This document shows positions 16,842 through 25,037 of a stretch of DNA of 64,000 nt, piece after piece. This stretch comes from CAVREM01 sp963728825 (lineage in GTDB: Bacteria; Acidobacteriota; Vicinamibacteria; Vicinamibacterales; CAVVIG01). The notes below the pieces were generated by a model. That model was not told the DNA's origin. It saw only the letters and a program-made list of their open reading frames with translations, and ran no database searches. Made by a program: the position numbers and the translations under genes. Within the stretch, counting starts at the first letter, position 1. The number at the start of each line of letters is the position of its first letter. The DNA is taken from contig CAVSLA010000004.1 in the NCBI GenBank assembly GCA_963728825.1, positions 248,001 to 312,000 of the forward strand, written 5' to 3'.

Positions 16842-17456
16842 CTACAGGAGCGGCGCAAGCCGCGGGAGCAGCTCGCCCACGAATGACAGGCCCTGAGCGG
16901 CCGCGGCCGCCGGATCGCTGCTGACCGGCACGACCACGCGCACGAGGGCCGCGTCGCTTTGTCTGCGCCGCAGGCTGTCGGACAGGAGATAGAGTTTGCT
17001 TTTGATTTCGTTGGCGACGGTCCGGCCTTCCAGCTGATACCAGTAGATGACCACCGCCTGATCGAAGTTCTTCCGCATCGTCAACTGCCGGACCTGAGCC
17101 GCGCCAGCCGGCACCGCAACGGTGTCGACGTCGAGCGCCTCCCAGCCGGTTCCCGGCAGGCAGTGCAGCGGCGAATGAATGCTGACGCCCGGCCGCTGAC
17201 TTCCGTAATAGGCGACGTAGAGGCCAATCGACGGAACGTTCGCCGTCGAATACGTCCGGGTGAGATACGCATCGGCGCCGAGCTCTGCCGCGGTTGCCTC
17301 GTCAAGAGAATGATCATCAGCGCCCTGAAAGCCGGCGAACGCGTAGGGCAGCTGATCGATCGCGATCGGCTGAGCCGTCTTCGACTGCACCGGTCTGGCG
17401 AGGACCGCCGTCAGCGCGAGGAGGACGATCAACACCACGCCGCGCGCGTCGCTCAT
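16842..17456 (-). CDS. EpsI-family exosortase-associated protein
   Basis: 204-residue protein with one N-terminal membrane anchor and the EpsI/DUF3485 fold signatures: YLTRTY, VAYYGSQRPGVSIHSPLHCLPGTGWE and VIYWYQLEGR. EpsI domains are either fused to exosortases or encoded next to them and support polymer or protein processing at the membrane. Its start overlaps the exosortase stop by 4 bases, so the two are coupled, effectively a split version of exosortase-EpsI fusions. Confidence 0.88.
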   Translation of the reverse strand: MSDARGVVLIVLLALTAVLARPVQSKTAQPIAIDQLPYAFAGFQGADDHSLDEATAAELGADAYLTRTYSTANVPSIGLYVAYYGSQRPGVSIHSPLHCLPGTGWEALDVDTVAVPAGAAQVRQLTMRKNFDQAVVIYWYQLEGRTVANEIKSKLYLLSDSLRRRQSDAALVRVVVPVSSDPAAAAAQGLSFVGELLPRLAPLL

Positions 17457-18322
17457 GCTGTTTCTCCCGCGAGGGTCGCGTGATGCGGCTCCGCCTCGGC
17501 GGTCGACGAGCCAATGCGTTGCAGGGCCATCAACACTGCAACGGAAACGAGGAAGGTGACCCAGCCCATGAAGGCATGCAGATCGCTTCCCGGCGGTTGT
17601 CCCAGCGCCTCGGTGTAGGCACCGGTCGCGGCGACGCGAAACCCGTTCATCACCACGGCAATCGGCAGGGTCAGTGCGACCAGCAGTATTCTTCGGCCGA
17701 GCGTCGGTTCAGTCGCCCATGCCAGCAGGATCCCGACCCCGCCAAGCGACACCGCCGATCGCAATCCGCTGCACGCTTCGGCAACCTGCAGCGTCGCCGA
17801 CGGAAGAATCAGGAGGTTGCCGTCGCGGTACACCGGAACGGACGCGAGACCGAGCGTCGTTTCGGCGACTTGTGACGCGGCGAGTTGCAGCGGCAGCGTG
17901 ATCTCGTTCACGACGAGCGCCGGCAGTGGAATCGCGATGAGGAGAAACACCAGCGGTGCGGTCATCACGGCCACAGCACGGCGACCGGCGAGGGACCAGA
18001 CCAGCCCCCCGAGAAGGATCACGAACGATACGCGGGTGAGAAAGACGTCGGCGCCGAGCTGGCCTACGACGAACAGTGCGGCACCGCACGCGGCAAGGCC
18101 GAGGCCTGTCAAGCCCCGGCCTTCAGCGGTTGATTGAGTCAAAAACTGCGGCCATCGACGCGTCGCGACAACGAGCGCGGTCGCGGCCAGGAGGAGACCG
18201 TAGGAAGCTTCCGGACTCGACATCCATTCGGCGACGAGTCCGCTGAGGGTCGAGCGGTAGACGCGGTCGAATCCGATCGCCAGCAATAGAAGGATCGAGA
18301 TTCGCCGCACCCGCCGCGTCAT
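17453..18322 (-). CDS. Exosortase
   Basis: 289-residue polytopic membrane transpeptidase that cleaves PEP-CTERM tails. About seven to eight transmembrane helices are visible. The catalytic set is intact: EACSGLRS (Cys 184), NGFR (Arg 229) and LHAFMGW (His 249), the order known for exosortases. Its start overlaps the stop of the PEP-CTERM substrate gene by one base (TAATG), and EpsI follows. I do not assign an Xrt subtype. Confidence 0.93.
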   Translation of the reverse strand: MTRRVRRISILLLLAIGFDRVYRSTLSGLVAEWMSSPEASYGLLLAATALVVATRRWPQFLTQSTAEGRGLTGLGLAACGAALFVVGQLGADVFLTRVSFVILLGGLVWSLAGRRAVAVMTAPLVFLLIAIPLPALVVNEITLPLQLAASQVAETTLGLASVPVYRDGNLLILPSATLQVAEACSGLRSAVSLGGVGILLAWATEPTLGRRILLVALTLPIAVVMNGFRVAATGAYTEALGQPPGSDLHAFMGWVTFLVSVAVLMALQRIGSSTAEAEPHHATLAGETA

Positions 18323-19083
18323 TACTGTTTGCGCATCTGGCGCCGCCGGCGAGCAGCTCCAAGAACTCCAACCAGCCCGGTTGCCATGAGCAGGAGCGAT
18401 GCAGGCTCAGGTGTGTGAGAGAGCCCGCCTGGATTCAGTCCGCCCCCCGGCGTGCCGACGCCGTCGAGGCCATTAACTGGATTGTCAATCAGGTCGCCGA
18501 CCGACGGATTGTGGTCGCCGAACACGGGACCGTTGCCGTTGCCGCCACCATTGCCGCCGCCATTGCCATTGCCGCCGCCATTGCCGCGACCGTTGCCGCG
18601 GCCATTGCCGTTCCCAACGCTCCTGTTGGACCCGGAGGCGGAGCGATTGTCGCGCGCACCGCCCGACACGGAGCCAGAGCCCGGCATGCTCATACCAGAA
18701 CCGGAGCTGCGCTGGCGGCCGGCGGTCGGCGTCATCCGAGCTGAAGCGTTACCCCACCAGGCTGCGCTGCCAGCCGAGGCCGCAGATGCGCGTCCCTGCC
18801 GGTTCTCCCAGACGGTGGCTGCTCCGAACGCCAGCGTTCCGTCGAGCTTCGCGGCGATATCCGCGCCCGACCCCCGCATACCGTCGGTGTATCCGGCTGA
18901 TGCCGGCAACGACGGATTCGCGGGTGCGATTGCGTCGCGCGCCGGCAGCTCAGCGTTCGCGGGCAATTCAGTGATGGTGCTTCTGTCCTGATACCGCATC
19001 GCGGTACCGATCGCGGCGGCCGAAAAAATCAGGACCGTCACGCCCGTGATGATGTGCCGTGCTGTGTCCGCTCGAAGTGCCAC
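18322..19083 (-). CDS. PEP-CTERM sorting-domain protein, Gly/Asn-rich
   Basis: 253 residues. N-terminal membrane/signal segment (about 11-27), a low-complexity middle, a run of Gly-Asn repeats (about 150-185), and a C-terminal sorting tail: TPEPASLLLMATGLVGVLGAARRRR, that is, PEP motif, hydrophobic helix, Arg cluster. It is the only PEP-CTERM protein in the window and lies directly upstream of the exosortase with a one-base overlap, so it is the probable dedicated substrate. The GTG start (19083) has an AGGAGGAGA ribosome site. Confidence 0.9.
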   Translation of the reverse strand: MALRADTARHIITGVTVLIFSAAAIGTAMRYQDRSTITELPANAELPARDAIAPANPSLPASAGYTDGMRGSGADIAAKLDGTLAFGAATVWENRQGRASAASAGSAAWWGNASARMTPTAGRQRSSGSGMSMPGSGSVSGGARDNRSASGSNRSVGNGNGRGNGRGNGGGNGNGGGNGGGNGNGPVFGDHNPSVGDLIDNPVNGLDGVGTPGGGLNPGGLSHTPEPASLLLMATGLVGVLGAARRRRQMRKQ

Positions 19084-19298
19084 GTCTTCTCCTCCTGGAC
19101 CTGGGGGACTGGTTCAGGTGCGCACTCGCGATTGCACGGCAGTTGCCAACAGCCGACCTTTGACCTGAATGAGCTAAGTCATTGCATTGCAGCATGATCC
19201 CGGCGTCGCCGTGTTTTACGTCAAATGGGGCGACGGAAACCATTTTGGACTTTCTGGAACCGGCCAACACAGTGACGGCCACAGGCGTTTATAAGGGC

Positions 19299-19847
19299 AT
19301 GACCGGTGAGGCGGTCGCGCTCACGAAGTCAGGCGACTCGGCGCGCGAGACGGCGGCATGTCGCGTCGCACGGCTGTTCGATGCGCACCACCAGCGCCTC
19401 TACCGGCTCGCCCGCCGAATGTCACCGAACGGCGATGAGGCGCGCGACCTGGTTCAGGAAACGTTCCTGCGGGCTGCCCGATCCCCAGCGTCAATACCCG
19501 ACGGCGCCCAATCGGAGGAGGCCTGGCTGGTCAGGGTGCTCGTCAACATCTGTCGCGACGGCTGGCGGAAACGGGCCACTCGAGCCAGGCTGGCGGCGGC
19601 GAACGCCGTGTATCCGAAGGTTGCCTGCAGCCCTGAGAAAGCGCTGATTGCCCACGACACGCTCTGGTCGGCACTCGAACGGCTTACGCCCAGGCGCCGC
19701 GCGTCGATCGTGATGTACGAGCTCGACGGTCTCACCGTGGCCGAGATCTCCCGGATGCTGGGAATCTCAGCCGTTACGGTCAGGTGGCATCTGTCGAGAG
19801 GCCGGAAGGAGTTGGTGCACATCATCAACGGAGCCCGGCATGAATGA
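19299..19847 (+). CDS. ECF-type RNA polymerase sigma factor
   Basis: 182 residues from ATG 19299. Region 2: LFDAHHQRLYRLARRMSPNGDEARDLVQET, then EEAWLVRVLVNICRDGWRKR. Region 4: LTPRRRASIVMYELDGLTVAEI with helix-turn-helix RMLGISAVTVRWHLSRGRKEL. The frame is open about 115 bases further upstream but without a better start. The next gene overlaps by 8 bases and encodes a one-helix membrane protein in the position expected for an anti-sigma factor. It is divergent from the PEP-CTERM/exosortase operon, which it could control. Confidence 0.9.
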   Translation: MTGEAVALTKSGDSARETAACRVARLFDAHHQRLYRLARRMSPNGDEARDLVQETFLRAARSPASIPDGAQSEEAWLVRVLVNICRDGWRKRATRARLAAANAVYPKVACSPEKALIAHDTLWSALERLTPRRRASIVMYELDGLTVAEISRMLGISAVTVRWHLSRGRKELVHIINGARHE

Positions 19848-20184
19848 CGTAAGACGATGGCTGCGCGACGCGGATCCGGTCGCCGAAGAGCCCGCCCTCT
19901 CTTTCGCGGACGTCCAGCGGATCCGGCGCCGTGTCGTGAGTGACGCGGGGCGGCCGCGCCCGGCGTGGGGGCCGCGTCCGCTTGTGGTGGGTGCGACGGT
20001 CGCCACAACACTCGCCATTGGAGTCATCCTCGGTCAGCAGCTGCAGCGCGATCGAGCCCTCAGGCAAACGGATACCGTCGGCGACTGGCCGATCCGGGTT
20101 GAGCCGCCCCGCCGTCAGGTGCAGTTCGCGACGCCCGGCGGCACCCGGATTGTCTGGGTCATCGATCCTGATTTCGACTTGTGA
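19840..20184 (+). CDS. Single-pass membrane protein, candidate anti-sigma factor
   Basis: 114 residues: a charged N-terminal cytoplasmic segment (MNDVRRWLRDADPVAEEPALS), one transmembrane helix (about 48-65, PLVVGATVATTLAIGVILG) and a short extracytoplasmic tail rich in basic and aromatic residues. It overlaps the ECF sigma gene. There is no zinc-finger Cys motif, so calling it an anti-sigma factor rests on position and topology only. Confidence 0.65.
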   Translation: MNDVRRWLRDADPVAEEPALSFADVQRIRRRVVSDAGRPRPAWGPRPLVVGATVATTLAIGVILGQQLQRDRALRQTDTVGDWPIRVEPPRRQVQFATPGGTRIVWVIDPDFDL

Positions 20185-20195
20185 GGCACGCCATC

Positions 20196-20852
20196 ATGAA
20201 GCGAGTGGGAATTCTTACGGTGCTGGTCGTCGCGTGGGCGACGGCGGCGGAAAGCCAGGACGGTCGGCGCGTCGAGATTGAGCAGGAGCGGGCCGTGAAA
20301 GTCGCGCTGGAACGCCTCGCGACGAAGCTGAAGGTCGTCCAGGCCGAGACGGAAAAGCTGCGGGCGCAGACCGACGCCGGCCGGGGGTTCAGCGTGATTC
20401 TCGCGGTGGGTGACATCCAGGGCACGACGGCGGTGCGCAACCTGCCCGAAGCGGCCAGCAAGGCGCTGGCGGACATGAGTCAGTTCCTGCCCTACAAGAG
20501 TTACGAGCTGCTCGACGCCCAGTGGATTCTCGGTTCGCCGCGCTCGATCGGCCTGCTGCGCGGACCCGAGAACCGCGAGTATCACCTCGAGTTGAGCACC
20601 GTACCGCGTGGTGACAACGCGGTGCAGATCGATTTCAACCTGCGCGATTCGCGCCAGCCGTTCACCACCGTCTACACCCCGGGACGGGAGGTGGCGGCCA
20701 GCCGGCCGGCGGGCGTGCGCGTCCTGAAGCAAAGTGGCCGCGTCATCGACACGACCTTCACGATGGACGTCGGCGAAACCGTCGTCGTCGGCACGTCGCG
20801 CCTGCAGGGCGACAAGGCGCTTATTGTCTTGCTGACCGCCGTCGGCAAGTAG
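20196..20852 (+). CDS. Exported protein of unknown function
   Basis: 218 residues from ATG 20196. Signal peptide (to AAESQ), then a coiled-coil-like stretch (residues about 25-60, EQERAVKVALERLATKLKV), then a beta-rich domain with FSVILAVGDIQG and ADMSQFLPYKSYELLDAQWIL, and a C-terminal VVVGTSRLQGDKALIVLLT. I do not recognise a named family. It is third in the sigma/membrane-protein operon, which suggests a regulated envelope component. Its stop lies in a shared hairpin with the convergent M28 gene. Confidence 0.6.
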   Translation: MKRVGILTVLVVAWATAAESQDGRRVEIEQERAVKVALERLATKLKVVQAETEKLRAQTDAGRGFSVILAVGDIQGTTAVRNLPEAASKALADMSQFLPYKSYELLDAQWILGSPRSIGLLRGPENREYHLELSTVPRGDNAVQIDFNLRDSRQPFTTVYTPGREVAASRPAGVRVLKQSGRVIDTTFTMDVGETVVVGTSRLQGDKALIVLLTAVGK

Positions 20853-20871
20853 GGTCGGGGCCGCCCTACTT
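20847..20871. terminator. Hairpin shared by convergent genes
   Basis: AAGTAGGG (20847-20854) pairs with CCCTACTT (20864-20871), an 8-bp perfect stem. Both convergent genes end inside it: TAG at 20850-20852 (plus) and the stop at 20868-20866 (minus). It probably terminates both transcripts, though no long T-tract follows. Its outer GTAGGG/CCCTAC arms resemble the dispersed hairpin family. Confidence 0.55.
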
Positions 20872-21729
20872 CACGCGCGCTTCGATTCGAGGGAGCGCGG
20901 CCAGCAGGACATCTCCGACGATCTGCAGGCTGCGCGCGCTGACGACGTCGAGGGTGTCGGCCGCAGTGTGCCAGGCGGGGAAGTCGAAATCGATGATATC
21001 GGCTGACGGGATGCCGGCGCGGAGGAATGGCAGGTGGTCGTCCTCGAGCGCGAGCTCCGGGCCGTTGAAATGGGCGCCCAGTTTCTGCGTGGCCGCCGCG
21101 CCTCTGATCAGATCTGCGAGCCAGGGGGTCGAGTTCAACTCGCGCGTCATCTGCAGATCGCGGTCGGCAATCATGTCGACCAGCACGAACGCCTTCGCCG
21201 AGGCGAGTGAGCCGTTTTGCCGGGCCATCGCGACGTAGTGGCGACTCCCGTAGGTGTTGTCGTCCCCAACCCAGTCGACGACGGCCTCTTCACCGTCCAG
21301 AAACAGCAGCTCGATGGTGAGCGCGTTGGTGCGCGACTTCAGCACACGCGCCAGCTCGATCAGAAACGCGGCGCTCGACCCGCCGTCGTTCGCACCGAGG
21401 AACCGGAACTCGCGAAACCGCTTCGTGTCGTAGTGCCCGCCGATGATCAGCCGATCCTTCGACGCGCCGGGCAACGTGGCGATGAGGTTCACCATCTTGA
21501 GCGGACCGACTGGCGTCCGGTCCTCCCAGGCCTGTTCGGTGACGCTGACCCCTGACACGGCGAGCTGCTTCTTGATGTACGCGCGGGTCTGCTCGATCGC
21601 CGCCGAGCCGGCGGGCCGGGGGCCGAACGAGACGAGCTGCCGCAAGTGTTCCCACGCCCGGGCTGAATCGAAGCCGGCCGGCGGCGCCTGCTGCAGCACG
21701 AGCGCCGTCGCGAGAAGCAGTCGCAGCAC
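20866..21729 (-). CDS. M28-family metallopeptidase / glutaminyl cyclase-like
   Basis: 287 residues with an N-terminal signal-like segment. The metal-site motifs are in order: IIGGHYDTK, LGANDGGSSAAFLIELAR, LLFLDGEEAV followed by YGSRHYV, and DHLPFLRAGIPSADIIDFDFPAWHTAADT. The last block and the DGEEA-W-D-YGSRH arrangement are closer to glutaminyl-peptide cyclotransferases than to typical aminopeptidases. It starts with GTG right after the gltA stop. Zinc-dependent peptidase or pyroglutamate-forming cyclase activity in the periplasm is likely. Confidence 0.85.
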   Translation of the reverse strand: MLRLLLATALVLQQAPPAGFDSARAWEHLRQLVSFGPRPAGSAAIEQTRAYIKKQLAVSGVSVTEQAWEDRTPVGPLKMVNLIATLPGASKDRLIIGGHYDTKRFREFRFLGANDGGSSAAFLIELARVLKSRTNALTIELLFLDGEEAVVDWVGDDNTYGSRHYVAMARQNGSLASAKAFVLVDMIADRDLQMTRELNSTPWLADLIRGAAATQKLGAHFNGPELALEDDHLPFLRAGIPSADIIDFDFPAWHTAADTLDVVSARSLQIVGDVLLAALPRIEARVK

Positions 21730-23022
21730 TTACTGCCTTTGTTCGCGCGGCACGTACGCCCGGCGGGGTGCACCGGTGTAGATCTGCCGCGGGCGGGCGA
21801 TTTTCTGTTCGGGATCGAGCAGCATCTCCTCCCACTGCGCAATCCACCCGGCGGTGCGCGGGATGGCGAACAGTACGGGGAACATTTCGACGGGGAAGCC
21901 CATCGCCTGATAAATGAGTCCGGAGTAGAAGTCGACGTTCGGATAGAGCTTGCGGCTGATGAAGTATTCATCCTCGAGCGCGATCCGTTCGAGCTCCAGC
22001 GCGATGTCGAGCAGCGGGTTCTTGCCGGTGACCGTGAAGACGAGATCGGCGATCTTCTTGATCACTTTCGCGCGCGGGTCGTAGGACTTGTAGACGCGGT
22101 GCCCGAACCCCATCAGGCGGTCCTTGCCTTCGCCCGACTTCACGCGTTTGATGAATTCCGGCACTCTGGCGACCGAGCCGATCTCGTTCAGCATCCGCAG
22201 GACCGCCTCGTTGGCCCCGCCGTGCAGCGGTCCCCACAGCGCCGCCGAGGCGCCCGCCAGCGCCGAATAGGGATCGACGTGGGAGCTGCCGATGTTACGC
22301 ATCGCGCTGGTGCTGCAGTTCTGCTCGTGATCGGCGTGCAGGATGAACAGGACGTCCAGCGCCCTCGCCAGCACCGGGTTGGGGTGATACTTCTCGGCCG
22401 GCATGCTGAACAGCATGTTCAGGAAGTTGCCGGTGAAGCTCAGATCGTTGTCGGGATAGATGTACGGCCGGCCGATGCTGTGCCGGTAGGCATAGGCGGC
22501 GATGCTCGGCACCTTCGCAATCAGCCGCTGCATCTGGCGCAGTCGAGAGCTCTTGTCGAAGATGTGCTTGGCGTCGCGGTTCACCGTCGAGAGCGCCCCG
22601 ACAGTGCTGAGGAAAATCCCCATCGGGTGCGCGTCGTACTGGAACCCCTGCATGAACGTCTTGACGTTCTCGTGCAGCATCGTGTGCAGCGTGATGTCGC
22701 GCGTCCACGCCTGCAGCTGCGTCGCGGTGGGCAGCTCCCCGAAGATGATGAGGTACGCGGTTTCGAGATAGTCGCTGTGCTCGGCCAGCTCTTCAATCGG
22801 ATACCCCCGGTACAGCAGGATCCCCTTGTCGCCGTCGATATAGGTAATGGAGCTGCGACAGTTCGCCGTGTTCATGAAGGCCGGGTCGTAGGTCATCAGG
22901 CCGAAGTCGTCGTCCGCCGCCTTGATTTGACGAAGATCCATCGCGCGGATGGTTCCATCCTGAATCGGCAGCTCGTACTTCTTGCCGGTCCGGTTATCGA
23001 TGACGGTAAGCGTATCGCTCAT
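21730..23022 (-). CDS. gltA: Citrate synthase
   Basis: 430 residues, hexameric (type II) citrate synthase length. Conserved features: GILLYRGYPIEELAEHSDYLE, HADHEQNCSTSAMRNIGSSHVDPYS (active-site His), ALWGPLHGGANEAVLRML (active-site His), GFGHRVYKSYDPRA, and VDFYSGLIYQAMGFP with the catalytic Asp. The start is ATG 23022 (MSDTLTVIDN); an open frame upstream carries no citrate synthase sequence. Catalyses entry of acetyl-CoA into the TCA cycle. Confidence 0.97.
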   Translation of the reverse strand: MSDTLTVIDNRTGKKYELPIQDGTIRAMDLRQIKAADDDFGLMTYDPAFMNTANCRSSITYIDGDKGILLYRGYPIEELAEHSDYLETAYLIIFGELPTATQLQAWTRDITLHTMLHENVKTFMQGFQYDAHPMGIFLSTVGALSTVNRDAKHIFDKSSRLRQMQRLIAKVPSIAAYAYRHSIGRPYIYPDNDLSFTGNFLNMLFSMPAEKYHPNPVLARALDVLFILHADHEQNCSTSAMRNIGSSHVDPYSALAGASAALWGPLHGGANEAVLRMLNEIGSVARVPEFIKRVKSGEGKDRLMGFGHRVYKSYDPRAKVIKKIADLVFTVTGKNPLLDIALELERIALEDEYFISRKLYPNVDFYSGLIYQAMGFPVEMFPVLFAIPRTAGWIAQWEEMLLDPEQKIARPRQIYTGAPRRAYVPREQRQ

Positions 23023-23062
23023 AAGGGCTTTTGACTCTGAGCTTTGAGCTCCGGGTTCCAGG

Positions 23063-23248
23063 CTAGTCTTCACTTTTTTTCTCTTCAGGAAGTTCTGCGA
23101 CTGCCTCACCTGGGACTGTATAGGTGCCGTCCGCCCAGCGCGCAAGGTCCCGGACCTTGCAGCGCTCGCTGCAGAACGGCCGCCACGTCACGTCCGCAGG
23201 CCGCGCTCGGCAGAACACACACAGCCGCTCTACTGGCTCGACGGGCAT
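23063..23248 (-). CDS. yacG: DNA gyrase inhibitor YacG (zinc-binding)
   Basis: 61 residues with the YacG zinc knuckle: CVFCRARPADVTWRPFCSERCKVRDLARW (C-x2-C ... C-x3-C), then DGTYTVPGE and an acidic tail. YacG binds GyrB and inhibits gyrase in E. coli. It lies alone between gltA and phoU on the same strand. Confidence 0.9.
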   Translation of the reverse strand: MPVEPVERLCVFCRARPADVTWRPFCSERCKVRDLARWADGTYTVPGEAVAELPEEKKSED

Positions 23249-23304
23249 GAATTCTATTGTACCGAGAGCCCAGCGCCTAAAGCACTGCGGCCGGGGCCGA
23301 CAGT

Positions 23305-23991
23305 CTAGGCACCCTCGCGGGCGTGATGCCGGACGTCCCTGGCGGACACGATGAAAATGACGTCCTCGGCGACGTTTGTGGCGTGGTCGCCGATCCGTTC
23401 CAGATGACGGGAGATCAGGATGAGGTCGAGCGCCGGCTCGATGGTGTGCGTATCCTGCAGCATGTAGGTCAGAAGCTCGCGGAAGATCTGCGTTTTGAGC
23501 GAATCGAGCCGGTCGTCTTCGTTCAGGACCTGCTGCGCGAGCTCGGTATCCCGCCGCACGAACGCGTCCAGCGCGTCCCTGAGCATGGTCTGCGCAATGG
23601 TGGCCATCCGCGGGATGTCGATCAGCTTCTTGACCGGCGCATGCGACGCGTAGCGGCGCGCCGCCTCGGCGATGTTCACCGCGAGGTCGCCGACGCGCTC
23701 GAGGTCGGTGTTGATTTTCACGGCGGCGACGATGGTTCGCAGGTCGGCGGCCATCGGTTGATAAAGGGCCAGCAGCCTGAAGCAGCGGTTGTCGATCTCG
23801 ATGTGCAGCGAGTTCAGTGGATCGTCGCCGACCAGCACTCGATCGATCAGCGCATGATCGCGATCGGTCAGCCCCTTGACGGCGGTGCGGACCTGCTCCT
23901 CGGCGATGCCGCCCATTTCGAGCAGACGGGTCTTGAGCTGCTCGAGCTCGTCCTGGAAGTGGCGAACGACCCGTTCAACCGGTTCCATCAT
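23305..23991 (-). CDS. phoU: Phosphate signalling protein PhoU
   Basis: 228 residues, all-helical, with the two PhoU repeats: VRHFQDELEQLKTRLLEMGGIAEE, AADLRTIVAAVKINTDLERVGDLAVNIAE, and LILISRHLERIGDHATNVAEDVIFI, the ERxGD/ERIGDH metal-binding motifs. PhoU represses Pho signalling and modulates Pst transport. Its ATG overlaps the pstB stop by 4 bases (ATGA), so it is the second gene of a pstB-phoU operon with a PHO box upstream of pstB. pstSCA is 36 kb away in this window. Confidence 0.96.
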   Translation of the reverse strand: MMEPVERVVRHFQDELEQLKTRLLEMGGIAEEQVRTAVKGLTDRDHALIDRVLVGDDPLNSLHIEIDNRCFRLLALYQPMAADLRTIVAAVKINTDLERVGDLAVNIAEAARRYASHAPVKKLIDIPRMATIAQTMLRDALDAFVRRDTELAQQVLNEDDRLDSLKTQIFRELLTYMLQDTHTIEPALDLILISRHLERIGDHATNVAEDVIFIVSARDVRHHAREGA

Positions 23992-24812
23992 CCAAAGCGT
24001 CCTGTGACGTAATCCTCAGTGAGCTTTTCGGCCGGAGCCGTGAAAATTTTTTCAGTCCGGTCGCACTCGACCAGCTTCCCAAGCCAGAAGAACGCCGTCA
24101 CGTCCGACACTCGAGCGGCCTGCTGCATGTTGTGCGTGACGATCACAATGGTATATCGCGCCTTCAGCTGGTAGATCAGCTCTTCGATTCGCTGCGTGGC
24201 AATCGGATCCAGCGCTGAGGCGGGCTCGTCCATGAGGATGATGTCGGGCTCGACGGCGAGCGCCCGCGCGATACAGAGCCGTTGCTGCTGTCCGCCCGAG
24301 AGCGAGAGGGCGGACGTGTGGAGCCGGTCCTTGACTTCATCCCAGATTGCCGCTGCCTTCAGACTGTCTTCGACGCGGGCGCGCAGCTCATCGCGCGAAC
24401 CGGCGATGTCGTTGATGCGCAGGCCGTAGGCCACGTTCTCGAAGATGGTCTTCGGGAACGGGTTCGACTTCTGGAAGACCATCCCGACGCGGCGGCGGAG
24501 TGCCACGACGTCGACACCCGGCGCGTAGATGTCACGGTTGTCGATGAGCACCGAGCCCTCGACCCGCGCGCCCGGAATGATGTCGTTCATCCGGTTGAGC
24601 GAGCGCAGGAACGTCGACTTGCCGCAGCCGGACGGGCCGATCAGCGCCGTGACCTGATTCGGGAAAATCTTCAGGTTGATGCCGTCGAGGACCCGGTTCA
24701 GCCCGTAATAGAAGTTCATGCCGGTCACGTCGATCTTGACGGGCTTGGCCGGTCCGGGCGCACCGGGGTTGGAGGGCGCCGGACGCGGCACGGCGGGTGC
24801 GGTGAGCGGCAT
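23988..24812 (-). CDS. pstB: Phosphate ABC transporter ATP-binding protein
   Basis: 274-residue ABC ATPase: FYYGLNRVLDGINL, Walker A GPSGCGKST, VFQKSNPFPKTIFENVAYGLR (PstB-specific Q-loop region), signature LSGGQQQRLCIARAL, Walker B IILMDEPASALDP. The C-terminus GKLVECDRTEKIFTAP..TEDYVTGRFG is typical PstB. I take ATG 24812; the frame runs further but without PstB sequence. It is 7 bases after a TACTCT box. Together with PstS, PstC and PstA (60.7-63.5 kb) it completes a high-affinity phosphate importer. Confidence 0.96.
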   Translation of the reverse strand: MPLTAPAVPRPAPSNPGAPGPAKPVKIDVTGMNFYYGLNRVLDGINLKIFPNQVTALIGPSGCGKSTFLRSLNRMNDIIPGARVEGSVLIDNRDIYAPGVDVVALRRRVGMVFQKSNPFPKTIFENVAYGLRINDIAGSRDELRARVEDSLKAAAIWDEVKDRLHTSALSLSGGQQQRLCIARALAVEPDIILMDEPASALDPIATQRIEELIYQLKARYTIVIVTHNMQQAARVSDVTAFFWLGKLVECDRTEKIFTAPAEKLTEDYVTGRFG

Positions 24813-24819
24813 CGTATGC

Positions 24820-24862
24820 AGAGTACCGCAGCGCCCGGCCGCCCTTGTTACGGGCGTGTAAA
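24820..24862 (-). promoter_or_regulatory. Candidate PHO box and -10 of pstB-phoU
   Basis: On the minus strand TTTAC (24862-24858) and GTAAC (24851-24847) are spaced by 6 bases, an 11-base period. After 21 bases comes TACTCT (24825-24820), then 7 bases to the ATG. The same half-site pattern with the same 21-base distance occurs at pstS, phoX and the PhoB-like regulator. Confidence 0.6.
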
Positions 24863-24884
24863 ATCCCGCACAGCTAGTAGAATC

Positions 24885-25034
24885 ACCTCGGAACATGCCT
24901 AAGCGCCCGGATGCGGGCGCGCGGGGGACCCATCGGGCCAAAGGCCCAGGGGCGAATTCGGTCGTGCCTGTCGATGACCGATAGAGGACTTCCAACCTCG
25001 AGCCCGTCAGCTAACCCCGCCGGCAATTGGAGGC
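24885..25034 (+). ncRNA. ydaO/yuaA-type c-di-AMP riboswitch
   Basis: The leader of kup has the conserved blocks of the ydaO c-di-AMP aptamer in order: GGGGACCCA (24924-24932), GGGGCGAA (24949-24956), GATAGAGGAC (24979-24988) and the hallmark GAGCCCGTCAGCTAACCCC (25000-25018), then a GGC-ATTGGAGG end. CCTC at 24886-24889 can pair with GAGG at 25030-25033 to close P1. That pairing would cover the kup ribosome site (GGAGG 25029-25033), suggesting translational shut-off on c-di-AMP binding. A TAGAAT -10 box lies at 24878-24883. Known members repress K+ importers, which fits. Confidence 0.88.
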
Positions 25035-25037
25035 TAT

